Assembly: GCF_900635455.1 (NCBI RefSeq)
Contig: NZ_LR134116.1
Location: 3,224,001-3,288,000, forward strand
From: Yersinia intermedia
GTDB lineage: Bacteria; Pseudomonadota; Gammaproteobacteria; Enterobacterales; Enterobacteriaceae
DNA: 64,000 bases
Reading direction: 5' to 3'
Within the stretch, counting starts at the first letter, position 1. Every line of letters starts with the position of its first letter. Shown one piece after another: positions 37,109 through 45,979 of the stretch. The position numbers were made by a program, and so were the translations under genes. The notes below the pieces were generated by a model, which did no database searches, was not told the DNA's origin, and saw nothing but the letters and a program-made list of their open reading frames with translations.

Positions 37109-38074
37109 ATGAGAAACGTCGGTTTACATGCCCTAAAAACGTTAAGCTGCTTTTCTGCTGTTACTTTCTACTCTGCAAGTAAAACCTGTACTGACCAGTG
37201 TTTTCTTGGCGGAGAAGTAATGAGTGTTCTGTACTTTTTATCAATTATTGCCACTCCATTATTTTTCATGATCATTGGCTATATCGACTCTAATGATGAG
37301 ATAGATCAACAGGATATCCTGCGTAAGCTGAAGTCTATAATAACTATTATTATCTTCTGGAACGTCCTTTTCTATTTTATCAATGAGGATGGTTTCAAAC
37401 GAGGATACTTCCTACAAAGTTGGCTTTTGTTCAGCATTGCCATTATTTACCTGCTGAATCCGATAATCTCGAAGGTTTTGAAAAGTAACCGAACGGCCAT
37501 AATAACGCTTTCGTGTCTGGTTATTTTCTCTGTCACGATTGACCTGATCAGCGCCTTCACTGAAAGACCATATTTAATTGATTTCCCACAATATTTTAGA
37601 TTATGGACTTGGGTTTTCTATTATATGGCTGGTAGGTTCCTTTGCTCGAAGATATGCCAGAAAATAACAAAGTTACCAAGAATACGTCTCGCCGCTAAGG
37701 TGCTACTGCTGCCAACCGCGATCTCAATGTATTTTTACGAAAGTTTTATGTCGATACATGTGTATAAAACCGTTAATGCCGGTTATTTCCTCGATAACTT
37801 GCACGTTTTAATACTCAGTTTATGTTTATTTGTCATATTTGATAACTTTGACACTAAACATGAATGGATAAAGAAAACATTGGCCTATATCAGCCCCTCA
37901 ATGATCGGGGTGTACATACTGCATGATGGTATTTTCTATTTCATTGCCAGCGCATATAATCTGTCAGACGTCACACTAAGATTTACATTGCTACTATCAG
38001 TATTCGCTGCCTCTGTATTATTGTCGCGTATTCTATTACTGAATAAGTATACGTCCCGTTTTATCTCATTTTAA
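37109..38074 (+). CDS. Acyltransferase-3-like membrane protein lacking catalytic residues
   Basis: A 321-residue protein with about ten hydrophobic helices and the general layout of WecH/OafA acyltransferase-3 proteins, including the C-terminal YISPSMIGVYILHDGIFYF segment. In active members helix 1 carries an Arg followed 11 residues later by the catalytic His. Here the equivalent positions are Lys10 and Tyr21 (ALKTLSCFSAVTFYS). It is therefore probably not a classical acyl transferase. It is divergent from a LuxR-type regulator that may control it. Confidence 0.6.
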   Translation: MRNVGLHALKTLSCFSAVTFYSASKTCTDQCFLGGEVMSVLYFLSIIATPLFFMIIGYIDSNDEIDQQDILRKLKSIITIIIFWNVLFYFINEDGFKRGYFLQSWLLFSIAIIYLLNPIISKVLKSNRTAIITLSCLVIFSVTIDLISAFTERPYLIDFPQYFRLWTWVFYYMAGRFLCSKICQKITKLPRIRLAAKVLLLPTAISMYFYESFMSIHVYKTVNAGYFLDNLHVLILSLCLFVIFDNFDTKHEWIKKTLAYISPSMIGVYILHDGIFYFIASAYNLSDVTLRFTLLLSVFAASVLLSRILLLNKYTSRFISF

Positions 38075-38218
38075 TTGATAGCGGCTGGCCGACAGATCAG
38101 TACACAAGGCCAGCCGATAGCTTTACCAAAAGTCCTCACTGCAACCCTGGCTGTTCGTCACTCGACTTAAAGCGATTAAGCCACAACAGTAGGCAAAAAA
38201 CGACAACCCGAACACAGG

Positions 38219-38863
38219 CTATTGGATTTGAATCACGGTCAGCGTATTACCAAATACCGCGCCAGTATCAATATAAAGCTGATTTTTAAACAGTAACGGT
38301 TTCACCAACGGCGTATGTCCGAAGATAAATTTATCTGCCCCTGCAATTTTGCGACTATCCCCTTCCATCGCCGCGTTAAGCCGCTTACGGCTCCACAACA
38401 CTAATTGCTCGCTGACAGGTTTACCATAGACGTATTCATCTGAAGGATAATCAGCATGAGCGATAATATATTTCTCGCGCTCAGTATTTACCTCAATAAT
38501 TAAAGGTAATTTTTCTGCCCGCTTAATGAGTTGCTCTACCAGAAGTTTCTTGCTGGTTTCCAGTAAGAAAAACCATTGCCCACCATTCGCTATCCAGGTG
38601 TCAACCTCCCCTCCAGCTAGCACATCAATTGCCATCTGCTCATGATTACCACGAACAGCATGAAACCAGTGAGTAGTGAGCAGTTCGTAACACTCAATAT
38701 TCTGCAAGCCGCGATCCGCCAAGTCCCCGACAGACAACAATAGATCCGTCGAACGCTCAAACTGTACGCGACCGAGAGCATCCATCAGTTTTTTATAGCA
38801 GCCATGAATATCGCCTACCACAAAAATACGTTGGTATTCACTACCGTCTATTTTACGGTACAT
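38219..38863 (-). CDS. pphA: Serine/threonine protein phosphatase, PphA type
   Basis: A metallophosphatase of 214 residues. The metal-binding motifs are GDIHGCYKKL, GDLADRGLQN (GDxxDRG) and RGNHEQM, followed by His residues in IIAHADYP and FGHTPL. It resembles E. coli PphA (for example GHTPLVKP and YIDTGAVFG), which dephosphorylates proteins in stress signalling. The ATG at 38863 (MYRKIDGSEY) has GGAG 8 bases upstream; a GTG at 38875 is a weaker alternative. PphB is the other possible orthologue. Confidence 0.82.
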   Translation of the reverse strand: MYRKIDGSEYQRIFVVGDIHGCYKKLMDALGRVQFERSTDLLLSVGDLADRGLQNIECYELLTTHWFHAVRGNHEQMAIDVLAGGEVDTWIANGGQWFFLLETSKKLLVEQLIKRAEKLPLIIEVNTEREKYIIAHADYPSDEYVYGKPVSEQLVLWSRKRLNAAMEGDSRKIAGADKFIFGHTPLVKPLLFKNQLYIDTGAVFGNTLTVIQIQ

Positions 38864-39193
38864 AACAGGCTCCACAGTCGGTGTATGGCCTGTATTAACC
38901 TTAGCTTACTTGAGTGTTTTTTGAGTAGCTGATGCCGCTATTTTCTGTGGTTCAAGCCGTGACCGCCAATGGCTGGTACTTATCTCAGTAATGACCAATG
39001 AAAACCTTGAGGAAATGGCGCTGACAGTTGGAAGTGAGTTAATTGCACTGTTTAGTGGGCTAACTACAGGGTTTAAAGCACCGAGGGTGAACCTCGCCAC
39101 CAACAAGCCTTAATCACCGATTCGCTTGGTTAAAATGACTGCCCATGATTGAATAAGCCGCCCTCAGGCGGCTTATTTAGCATTGAGGCACCG
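38864..39193. other. Gap after pphA start
   Basis: 330 bases with only very short frames (for example 38992-39112, 40 codons, starting MTNENLEEMALTVG), which lack support. A GCCGCC...GGCGGC hairpin at about 39150-39174 with TTATTTAG could end a plus-strand transcript. Confidence 0.35.
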
Positions 39194-39388
39194 CTACAAA
39201 GGCCGGTATATGCCCCTGTAATGCGCTAATCTTTCGTGGAAGTAATCACGCTCGTCCACCGAAAGCTTGGCCTCAACTTCATCAACATCAATGTTCTTCT
39301 TTTGGCTTTCCATAAAAGCAACCGTGGATGCCACAAAGTCCAGGCTGGTATGGCAATATTCAGAAACCAGTTTTTCTAGTGCTGACAT
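39194..39388 (-). CDS. Small acidic protein of unknown function (64 aa)
   Basis: A 64-residue soluble, mostly helical protein (MSALEKLVSEYCHTSLDF ... DERDYFHERLAHYRGIY). The ATG is preceded by AGGGGGTG at good distance, which supports translation. I do not recognise the family. It is flanked by long non-coding stretches. Confidence 0.6.
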   Translation of the reverse strand: MSALEKLVSEYCHTSLDFVASTVAFMESQKKNIDVDEVEAKLSVDERDYFHERLAHYRGIYRPL

Positions 39389-39708
39389 TTCACACCCCCT
39401 ACTTCGCTACCACACAAATATAATTAACACAAATCATCAATCCATAACCGTGAACAAGATCACTAAAAATGACATCAGTCTGTTTACTTCAATTGATGCA
39501 AGCTCCCGATATTTTTAACCTTACGCCCTGGATCATGATTAATTTCTTCGCCACAGTGATATAAGTGTCAGCCAGGTATCAATTTTCCGTTACTGCAAGC
39601 GAGATCATTTTCTTATATTGAACCGCACAACAGTGCCTTTTAAGCTATTTTCCGTTATCTTGTGGGATTAACCTCAAGACAAAAATAGACCACCGAACTG
39701 GAGCCGAA
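39389..39708. other. Gap between the 64-aa gene and the YoaJ-like gene
   Basis: 320 bases, AT-rich, without a convincing gene or repeat. It must hold the promoters of the divergent small genes on either side. Confidence 0.35.
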
Positions 39709-39783
39709 ATGAGAAAGACAACCATGATTATGATCGCTATTGCACTGGCGGTATTCGCTTATACCTACTTTACCGGGGTGTAA
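39709..39783 (+). CDS. YoaJ-like small membrane protein (24 aa)
   Basis: MRKTTMIMIAIALAVFAYTY followed by FTGV encodes one transmembrane helix with a basic N-terminus. The start resembles E. coli YoaJ (MKKTTIIMMG...), also 24 residues. TGGAG lies 7 bases upstream of the ATG, a proper ribosome binding site. The function of YoaJ is unknown. The similarity is short, so orthology is tentative. Confidence 0.6.
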   Translation: MRKTTMIMIAIALAVFAYTYFTGV

Positions 39784-39888
39784 CATTCGCCAACAATCAG
39801 ATGATTGCCAGGGCGCTATCTAAGCGTAACGCTTTCTGGCATGGCTCTTTATTTATCATCCATTGAATTAGGTCCCACAAATAAGAAG

Positions 39889-40176
39889 ATGCTAAAAGTT
39901 ATTGCTCAAGATTTTATAAAACCGGAACACATTATCGATGTTATGCCACTCTATAAAGAATTAGTCGCCAGAACAAAGCGAGAACCGCTTTGTATTTCCT
40001 ATGATTTATGTATCAATCATAAAGATCCCGGCCATTTTATTTTTATCGAGGAGTGGCCAGATCAAGCCGCGTTAGACATACATTGTGCCACTGCGCATTT
40101 CAGAGAATTGGTTCCAAAAATTAATCAATACCAACGAAAAGACGGCACCTTCATCTTAATGCACTGTTTTGAATAA
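39889..40176 (+). CDS. ABM-domain protein (YgiN/antibiotic-biosynthesis monooxygenase-like)
   Basis: A 95-residue dimeric-barrel protein: MLKVIAQDFIKPEHIIDVMP at the N-terminus and FIFIEEWPDQAALDIHCATAHF in the core match the ABM domain of quinol monooxygenase YgiN. Substrate unknown. I place the start at 39889 after AAGAAG, where homology begins; an in-frame ATG at 39805 would add 28 residues unlike the family. It converges with the ABC exporter. Confidence 0.75.
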   Translation: MLKVIAQDFIKPEHIIDVMPLYKELVARTKREPLCISYDLCINHKDPGHFIFIEEWPDQAALDIHCATAHFRELVPKINQYQRKDGTFILMHCFE

Positions 40177-40193
40177 CCCTTAAGAACAGCTTG

Positions 40194-41966
40194 TTATTGT
40201 GCAAGTTGCTCTTCCTCATGATATTGATTTTGCCACATGGCGGCGTAACGCCCATTGGCAAGTAATAACATATCGTGGCGGCCCCGTTCCACAATGGCAC
40301 CGGCGTCCAGCACAATAATTTCATCCGCATCAATGATTGTTGATAATCGATGGGCAATCACCAACGTCGTGTGATAGCGGCTAACTTCTCGCAGATGAGC
40401 CTGAATTTCACGCTCAGTTTGCGTATCCAATGCACTGGTCGCTTCATCAAATACTAATATAGCGGGGTTTTTAAGGATAGTACGCGCAATAGCGACCCGC
40501 TGTTTTTCGCCACCAGAGAGCTTCAACCCCCGCTCCCCTACTCGTGTCTCATATCCATCTGGCAGGCTAGTGATAAATTTATGAATATGTGCGAGTTTTG
40601 CCGCACGTTCTATCTCTGCAAAAGTTGCAGACGTTCTGCCATAAGCAATGTTATAACGCAATGTGTCATTAAACAGCACGGTATCCTGCGGCACAATACC
40701 TATCGCTTCGCGCAAAGTCGACTGAGTAACAGCCCTAATATCCTGATTATCAATGTAAATAGCACCACCCGTTACATCATAAAAACGGAACAGTAAGCGT
40801 GAGAGAGTTGATTTCCCCGCACCAGAAGCACCCACTACAGCGACTGTTTTGCCCGCAGGGATGCTGAAACTCACGTTATCCAGAATAGGCCTGCGGGGAT
40901 CATAACCAAAGCTGACTGACGCAAAACGGACTTCACCTTGGGTCAGTTTCAAAGGCAATGCATCTGGTCTATCAGTCACTTCTTTCTTAACCATCAGCAG
41001 GTCGAGCATATTTTCCATATCGATCAAGGCTTGCCTGATTTCAGAATAAATAAACCCAAAAAAATTAAGCGGTTGATATAACTGAAGCAGATAGGCATTC
41101 ACTAATACAAAATCACCAATAGTCATTTTGCCCTGCGTGATACCTTGCGCCGCCATCGCCATCATGACGACCAACCCGATTGAGATAATAGCAGTCTGCC
41201 CAAGACTCAATGCAGTAAAACTGAATTGGTTTTTGATAGCTGCATGTTCATAGAGTTGCCGTGAAGTATTGAAACGCTGCGCTTCGAACGCTTCATTACC
41301 AAAATACTTAACAGTTTCATAATTGAGCAAACTGTCGATAGACTTAGTGTTTGCATCTGCATTGGCTTGATTTAGCTCACGCCTGAAGCGGGTTCGCCAA
41401 CTGACGGCCATTATCGTAAACAAAATATAGCAGCCGACCGTCACCAAAATCGCGATCGCAAACCAGCCATCTAACAGATGCCACATGATCAACGAAACCA
41501 GTGTTATCTCAAACAAAATGGGAAAGATAGAGAACAACAGGCGCGAGAGTACGGTAGCGACAGCTTGGGTTCCACGCTCGATTGATAGGGATAAACCACC
41601 GGTTTGTCGGTCCAGATGAAAGCGCAAACTTAGTTCATGCAATTGTTTAAATACACGTAAGCCAAGTAACCGAGTCGCATTCTGGCTGACATGTACAAAC
41701 ATGACGTTCCGCAGCTCCTCAAATAAGGAAGCACTGATTCTCGCGATGCCATACGCAATAATAAAACCGATTGGAATAGCCAGTATCTTGGCGTTTTCAC
41801 TGCTTAATGTATCAACCATCGCCTTATAAGCTAGTGGGACCAGAGTGGTACTGACCTTGGAAACCACCATAAAGATCACGGCCGCAACCAGATAATAGCG
41901 AAGCTTAGGGTTATTTTTCGGCCAAAGATAAGGTAGCAGGAACTTTAGTAAGCGTGAACGATCCAT
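40194..41966 (-). CDS. ABC exporter, fused permease-ATPase of the Atm1/HMT family
   Basis: A 590-residue half-transporter. Six membrane helices (about 25-310) contain the ETVKYFGNE intracellular segment typical of Atm1-type exporters. The ATPase domain has Walker A GASGAGKST (near 378), signature LSGGEKQR and Walker B ILVFDEATSALD. Homologues export glutathione conjugates or metal-thiol complexes. The closing tail EEEQLAQ is acidic. It appears monocistronic, with 449 non-coding bases upstream. Confidence 0.85.
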   Translation of the reverse strand: MDRSRLLKFLLPYLWPKNNPKLRYYLVAAVIFMVVSKVSTTLVPLAYKAMVDTLSSENAKILAIPIGFIIAYGIARISASLFEELRNVMFVHVSQNATRLLGLRVFKQLHELSLRFHLDRQTGGLSLSIERGTQAVATVLSRLLFSIFPILFEITLVSLIMWHLLDGWFAIAILVTVGCYILFTIMAVSWRTRFRRELNQANADANTKSIDSLLNYETVKYFGNEAFEAQRFNTSRQLYEHAAIKNQFSFTALSLGQTAIISIGLVVMMAMAAQGITQGKMTIGDFVLVNAYLLQLYQPLNFFGFIYSEIRQALIDMENMLDLLMVKKEVTDRPDALPLKLTQGEVRFASVSFGYDPRRPILDNVSFSIPAGKTVAVVGASGAGKSTLSRLLFRFYDVTGGAIYIDNQDIRAVTQSTLREAIGIVPQDTVLFNDTLRYNIAYGRTSATFAEIERAAKLAHIHKFITSLPDGYETRVGERGLKLSGGEKQRVAIARTILKNPAILVFDEATSALDTQTEREIQAHLREVSRYHTTLVIAHRLSTIIDADEIIVLDAGAIVERGRHDMLLLANGRYAAMWQNQYHEEEQLAQ

Positions 41967-42415
41967 ATTTATGTATTTATCATCTCAGGTGAAATAGTTG
42001 TATTTATTTTTTATATTCTGCCACGTATAAGTGGAATGGCCTAATGAGGTCGGCACTATCTGCCGAATTAGAATTTAGTCACCTGTGACGAGATTAGTCG
42101 ATGCAACATCAGCACCCTCGGATGATAGGGGCCAATGCGGGAAAAACTTTATTTACTCCTCTTTTTTTGATTATAAATACAGCTATTGAGAATTAGAAAT
42201 AACAATTATAATCAGTTAGATAGATAATTAAATACATATTTTTAGTCGTAATTAAGCACCATACTGACTTCAGCAAGCCGCGAACCCAATTAGTCATTCA
42301 TTTTTTTTGAACAAGATAAGCAATTCTCTTTGATATTCAATTTTTGTGATCGGAGTAACATTACTCCTATCGAAAGCAACCCGCTTTCACATACACAAAT
42401 AGAAGAGAATTTATT
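41967..42415. other. Divergent gap between the ABC exporter and a small secreted protein
   Basis: 449 AT-rich bases. No frame, repeat or clear operator is seen apart from general promoter-like AT tracts. Confidence 0.35.
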
Positions 42416-42571
42416 ATGAAAACTACCATCGCAGCAATCGCACTTATCGCAGCTATCCTGGCACCTACTGTTTCAATGGCAAATATCGGCGACAGTGATA
42501 GTTATAAAGGAACCTACTCAATAAGCCAGGGCCAAAACACTAACGCAGCTGATCAGACAGCCAAAAACTAA
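42416..42571 (+). CDS. Small secreted or periplasmic protein (51 aa)
   Basis: A clear Sec signal peptide MKTTIAAIALIAAILAPTVS ending MA is followed by a mature peptide of about 28 residues rich in Ser, Gln and Asn (NIGDSDSYKGTYSISQGQ ...). The ATG has AGAAGAGAA upstream, and a terminator-like hairpin follows 19 bases after the stop, so it looks like a real single-gene unit. The function is unknown; no Cys residues are present. Confidence 0.65.
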   Translation: MKTTIAAIALIAAILAPTVSMANIGDSDSYKGTYSISQGQNTNAADQTAKN

Positions 42572-42590
42572 GATAAAATAATAGCATAAA

Positions 42591-42620
42591 GTCCCACTTA
42601 GATTAAGTGGGGCTATTTAT
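42591..42620 (+). terminator. Terminator after the 51-aa secreted protein
   Basis: CCCACTTA/TAAGTGGG with a 3-base loop, followed by GCTATTTATTA. Confidence 0.65.
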
Positions 42621-42895
42621 TAATAGCCATAGCACCGAATTCCCTCACACCGATCGTGTTAGAAACCATTTATAATTAACTTTATTATATTTTAATCACG
42701 CCACATTTAATTCTGCTACCAACCGAATTAACTTTATAAAAAACAATCACCAATAAAAATCACCTCTGGTTATAAAGATACCCCGCGTTTATTAACTGAA
42801 CCGGATCGTTGGCTTGCGCATAACGCTGAAAAATCACTGCGGCCCCCGAATCGCGTCACGATACTCGCATTCGGAAGCCACTATTGATTGCATTC

Positions 42896-44017
42896 TTATT
42901 CGTCGAAGAACCAGTAACCCTGATTAATCAATTCGGTTAACTCAGCCATGAAAGTTGGATTGTTTAGCGCCTCACCCAGTTCTTTCTTGCCAATCATCGT
43001 GTAGCGGCACAGTGCATCGGCAGCTTTAGCATCGGTTGTTTCCAGCCGTTCGCTGTTGATAAAGAAGCTGTCGCCCACTTGCAGAACACGCAAGCCGCTC
43101 AGGCGCGTCAAGATCTGACCATCCATCAAAGCACCAACAATTTCATCTTGCTCGTAAGGTGGTTGCGCGGCAGAGATATCCAACTCATGGCGCGGCGTGG
43201 TAGCAAAGCGACCAAACCACTGCTTAAAGTCTTCCGGCTGATTAATCATGTCGACCATCATCTGGCGCAAGCGGTTAAGCTCGTATTCCTCAACCCGACC
43301 CGGATGTTCCCGGCAGGTTAAATCAGGGTCGCTGTAGTGCTCACCGCCGAGATCGTTCTCCAGCGCATAGTCAGCAAAACTGCTGATCAGATCCCTGCCA
43401 TTCGGCCCGCGAAATCCAACAGAGTAATTGAGTGCCGTTTCATGGGTAAAACCGTCGTGTGGGAAGCCTGGTGGGATATATAAAATATCGCCCGGAGCGA
43501 GGTCTTCATCAATAATTGGTGTGAAAGGCTCAACGTGGAGCAGCGCCGGATGTGGGCAAAACTGCTTCAATGGTAATTTGTCACCCACGCGCCAACGGCG
43601 GCTGCCCATTCCCTGAATGATAAAAACATCATATTGATCGATATGCGGCCCGACACCCCCACCCGGTACGGAAAAAGAGATCATCAGATCATCTAAACGC
43701 CAGTCCGGCAGCACGCGAAATGGACACACCAATTCGGCAGACGGAGCATGCCAGTGGTTAACAGCCTGAGCCAACAACGACCATCCGGTCTCACCCAGGT
43801 TATCAAAATGCTCAAACGGCCCATTACTGGCCTGCCACTGACCATTGGTATGGCTGACAAGACGGCTATCTACCTCCGCTTCCATCGCCAAACCAGCCAG
43901 TTCATCCGGTGTAATCGGATCAATGAAGTTAGGGAAGGCATTTTTTAATATAACAGGTTGTTTTTGCCAGTATTTCTCTAAAAATTCGGGCCAATTAAGA
44001 TTAAGTTGATAAGCCAT
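42896..44017 (-). CDS. roxA: RoxA (YcfD), ribosomal protein uL16 arginine hydroxylase
   Basis: A JmjC 2-oxoglutarate/Fe(II) oxygenase of 373 residues that hydroxylates Arg81 of ribosomal protein L16. The Fe ligands are HxD in GPHIDQYDVF and a His in FPHDGFTHETALNYS. The C-terminal winged-helix/dimer region follows. It is the same length as E. coli RoxA. Its neighbour differs from E. coli, where it lies near phoPQ. Confidence 0.93.
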   Translation of the reverse strand: MAYQLNLNWPEFLEKYWQKQPVILKNAFPNFIDPITPDELAGLAMEAEVDSRLVSHTNGQWQASNGPFEHFDNLGETGWSLLAQAVNHWHAPSAELVCPFRVLPDWRLDDLMISFSVPGGGVGPHIDQYDVFIIQGMGSRRWRVGDKLPLKQFCPHPALLHVEPFTPIIDEDLAPGDILYIPPGFPHDGFTHETALNYSVGFRGPNGRDLISSFADYALENDLGGEHYSDPDLTCREHPGRVEEYELNRLRQMMVDMINQPEDFKQWFGRFATTPRHELDISAAQPPYEQDEIVGALMDGQILTRLSGLRVLQVGDSFFINSERLETTDAKAADALCRYTMIGKKELGEALNNPTFMAELTELINQGYWFFDE

Positions 44018-44192
44018 GCTTTAATACCAGTGAGATGACAAACGGCCCTGATTATAAAGTGGCTGCCCCATAGGCCGCCTTGTCATTGGTCAAGGCTATG
44101 TCGGGCGCATCAACAAATAAGACTATCCCCTCATCGCAAGATGGGGGGATACAGAACCCTTCCTATATCGGCAAAAATAGTGTCCAGTCTTG

Positions 44193-44648
44193 TTACAATG
44201 CGTTAAACCGTGCTTCCACCTCAGTTATGGCATCTACCCGTGTTTGATGCCGTCCCCCTTCAAATTCTGCATCGAGCCAGGCATCCACAATCATCTTAGC
44301 CAGTTCCAACCCTACGACCCTAGAACCAAAAGCCAGTACATTAGTATTGTTATGTTGCCGGGAAAGCTGTGCCGAATAGGGTTCACTGCACACTACCGCG
44401 CGGATACCAGGATGTTTATTTGCCGTAATCGAGATACCTACGCCCGTACCACAAATCAAGACGCCACCATCAACTTCCCCAGAAGTGACCGCTTCAGCAA
44501 CTTCATTGGCATAACGTGGATAATCCGTACGTTCTGTAGACCACCAACCTTTGTCAATCACCTTGATGCCACGCGTTTGTAAGTGAGCAACAATATCCGC
44601 TTTCAGAATAAATCCAACGTGATCACAACCCAGAGCGATACTTTTCAT
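44193..44648 (-). CDS. rpiB: RpiB, ribose-5-phosphate / allose-6-phosphate isomerase
   Basis: An RpiB/LacAB sugar-phosphate isomerase of 151 residues. The active-site Cys is in GVLICGTGVGIS, the phosphate-binding Asp-His in LGCDHVGF, and the His/Asn pair in SRQHNNTNVL. With the als genes it converts allose-6-P to allulose-6-P. The ATG at 44648 gives the family start MKSIALGCDH. It is divergent from rpiR, as in E. coli. Confidence 0.92.
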   Translation of the reverse strand: MKSIALGCDHVGFILKADIVAHLQTRGIKVIDKGWWSTERTDYPRYANEVAEAVTSGEVDGGVLICGTGVGISITANKHPGIRAVVCSEPYSAQLSRQHNNTNVLAFGSRVVGLELAKMIVDAWLDAEFEGGRHQTRVDAITEVEARFNAL

Positions 44649-45022
44649 TGAATAACCTCTCATTCGTCAGTAAGCCAAACTTCACAAATTTCAGTTTTAT
44701 GTGAGCTAAAACGATACTTTTAGTTAAAAACCCCAATAACAGCGGGCATTAAGGTGTCCATTTTACGTACTATAATCATCAATTTTAAATAATCCGTGTA
44801 GTACACATAAAGACCATCCTGTTAAATAGCACCCATAAAGAGCACTCAAAAGATTGATTTTATTAAAAATAAATTAACTTATAATGTTTAGTCTCTCGAA
44901 CATAAAACTACACGAAACATAGTTACTTTATAAATTATCAAAATCTGTGAAGTTGATTGCATATTTCGTCAACACATTGTGATGATATAGTGACGTCTTC
45001 AATTTTTGGACATGAGACCGAG
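44649..45022. other. rpiB-rpiR divergent control region
   Basis: 374 AT-rich bases holding the divergent promoters and presumably RpiR sites. A short palindrome GTGTAGTACAC (about 44795-44805) and a CRP-like TGTGAAGTTGATTGCAT (about 44946) are visible; neither is a confident operator. Confidence 0.4.
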
Positions 45023-45907
45023 ATGAGTCAGTCAGAGTTTGATCAAGGTATTCCTAACGGGATCGGTATCGCCCCCTACCTACGAATGAAGCAGGAGGGG
45101 ATGACGGAAAATGAAAGCCGTATTGTTGAATGGTTTCTTACACCAGGGAACTTGAGTGCCGCACCGGCGATTAAAGATGTTGCCGAGACCCTCATGGTGT
45201 CAGAAGCGATGATAGTTAAAGTTTCAAAACTGCTGGGTTTTAGCGGCTTTCGCAATCTGCGCAGTACGTTGATTGATTACTTCTCGCAGTCTGAACAGGT
45301 GTTACCGGCCGAGTTATCGTTTGATGAAGCGCCAGAGGATGTGGTTAATAAGGTATTTAACATCACCCTGCGCACGATTATGGAAGGGCAATCGATCGTT
45401 AACGTCGATGAAATCCACCGTGCAGCACGCTTTTTCTATGGTGCCAAACAGCGTGATTTATACGGCGTGGGCGGCTCGAACCCCATTTGCGCCGATATTG
45501 CGCATAAACTACTGCGCATAGGTGTGCGTTGTCAGGCTTACCAAGACGCACACATTATGATGATGTCCGCTGCATTGCTGAAAGAAGGTGATGTAGTGCT
45601 GGTCGTGTCCCATTCCGGTCGCACCAGTGATTTAAAAGCCGCTGTAGAATTGGCAAAAAAAAATGGAGCGAAGATTATTTGTATTACTCATAGCTATCAC
45701 TCCCCTATTGCCAAACTGGCTGATTTTATTATTTGTTCGCCAGCACCAGAGACCCCTTTATTAGGGCGGAACGCCTCAGCGCGTATATTACAACTCACAT
45801 TATTAGATGCATTTTTTGTTTCAGTAGCACAACAAGATATTGAACGAGCCACGATTAATCTGGAAAAAACTGGCGCTATTGTCGACTTTTTCCGACGAGA
45901 TAAATAA
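45023..45907 (+). CDS. rpiR: RpiR (AlsR), repressor of rpiB and the als operon
   Basis: A 294-residue regulator with an N-terminal RpiR-type helix-turn-helix (about 35-100, DVAETLMVSEAMIVKVSKLLGFSGFRNLR) and a SIS sugar-phosphate-binding domain (about 125-260, with VSHSGRTSDLKAAVELAKKNGAK). It is close to E. coli RpiR over its length. The ATG at 45023 starts MSQSEFDQ, as in E. coli. alsB begins 72 bases downstream, so it probably belongs to the same transcript. Confidence 0.93.
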   Translation: MSQSEFDQGIPNGIGIAPYLRMKQEGMTENESRIVEWFLTPGNLSAAPAIKDVAETLMVSEAMIVKVSKLLGFSGFRNLRSTLIDYFSQSEQVLPAELSFDEAPEDVVNKVFNITLRTIMEGQSIVNVDEIHRAARFFYGAKQRDLYGVGGSNPICADIAHKLLRIGVRCQAYQDAHIMMMSAALLKEGDVVLVVSHSGRTSDLKAAVELAKKNGAKIICITHSYHSPIAKLADFIICSPAPETPLLGRNASARILQLTLLDAFFVSVAQQDIERATINLEKTGAIVDFFRRDK

Positions 45908-45914
45908 TAGTAAT

Positions 45915-45950
45915 AAAAAACCGGCATGTCTCTATTTTAAGGCATGCCGG
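45915..45950 (-). terminator. Hairpin with T-run on the minus strand, rpiR-alsB gap
   Basis: CCGGCATG/CATGCCGG (45921-45928 with 45943-45950) carries AAAAAA on its left side, so only minus-strand transcription would see a terminator. On the plus strand it could stabilise or partly end the rpiR message. Confidence 0.45.
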
Positions 45951-45979
45951 AACTCTCTCCCTACAATGAGAAATGAGCC

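Noticed and set aside
38906..39106. Minus-strand 66-codon frame
   Set aside because: No RBS, no similarity and low-quality composition; treated as non-coding.
40151..40357. Minus-strand 68-codon frame across the ABC exporter 3' end
   Set aside because: It lies in another frame of the exporter's nucleotide-binding domain.
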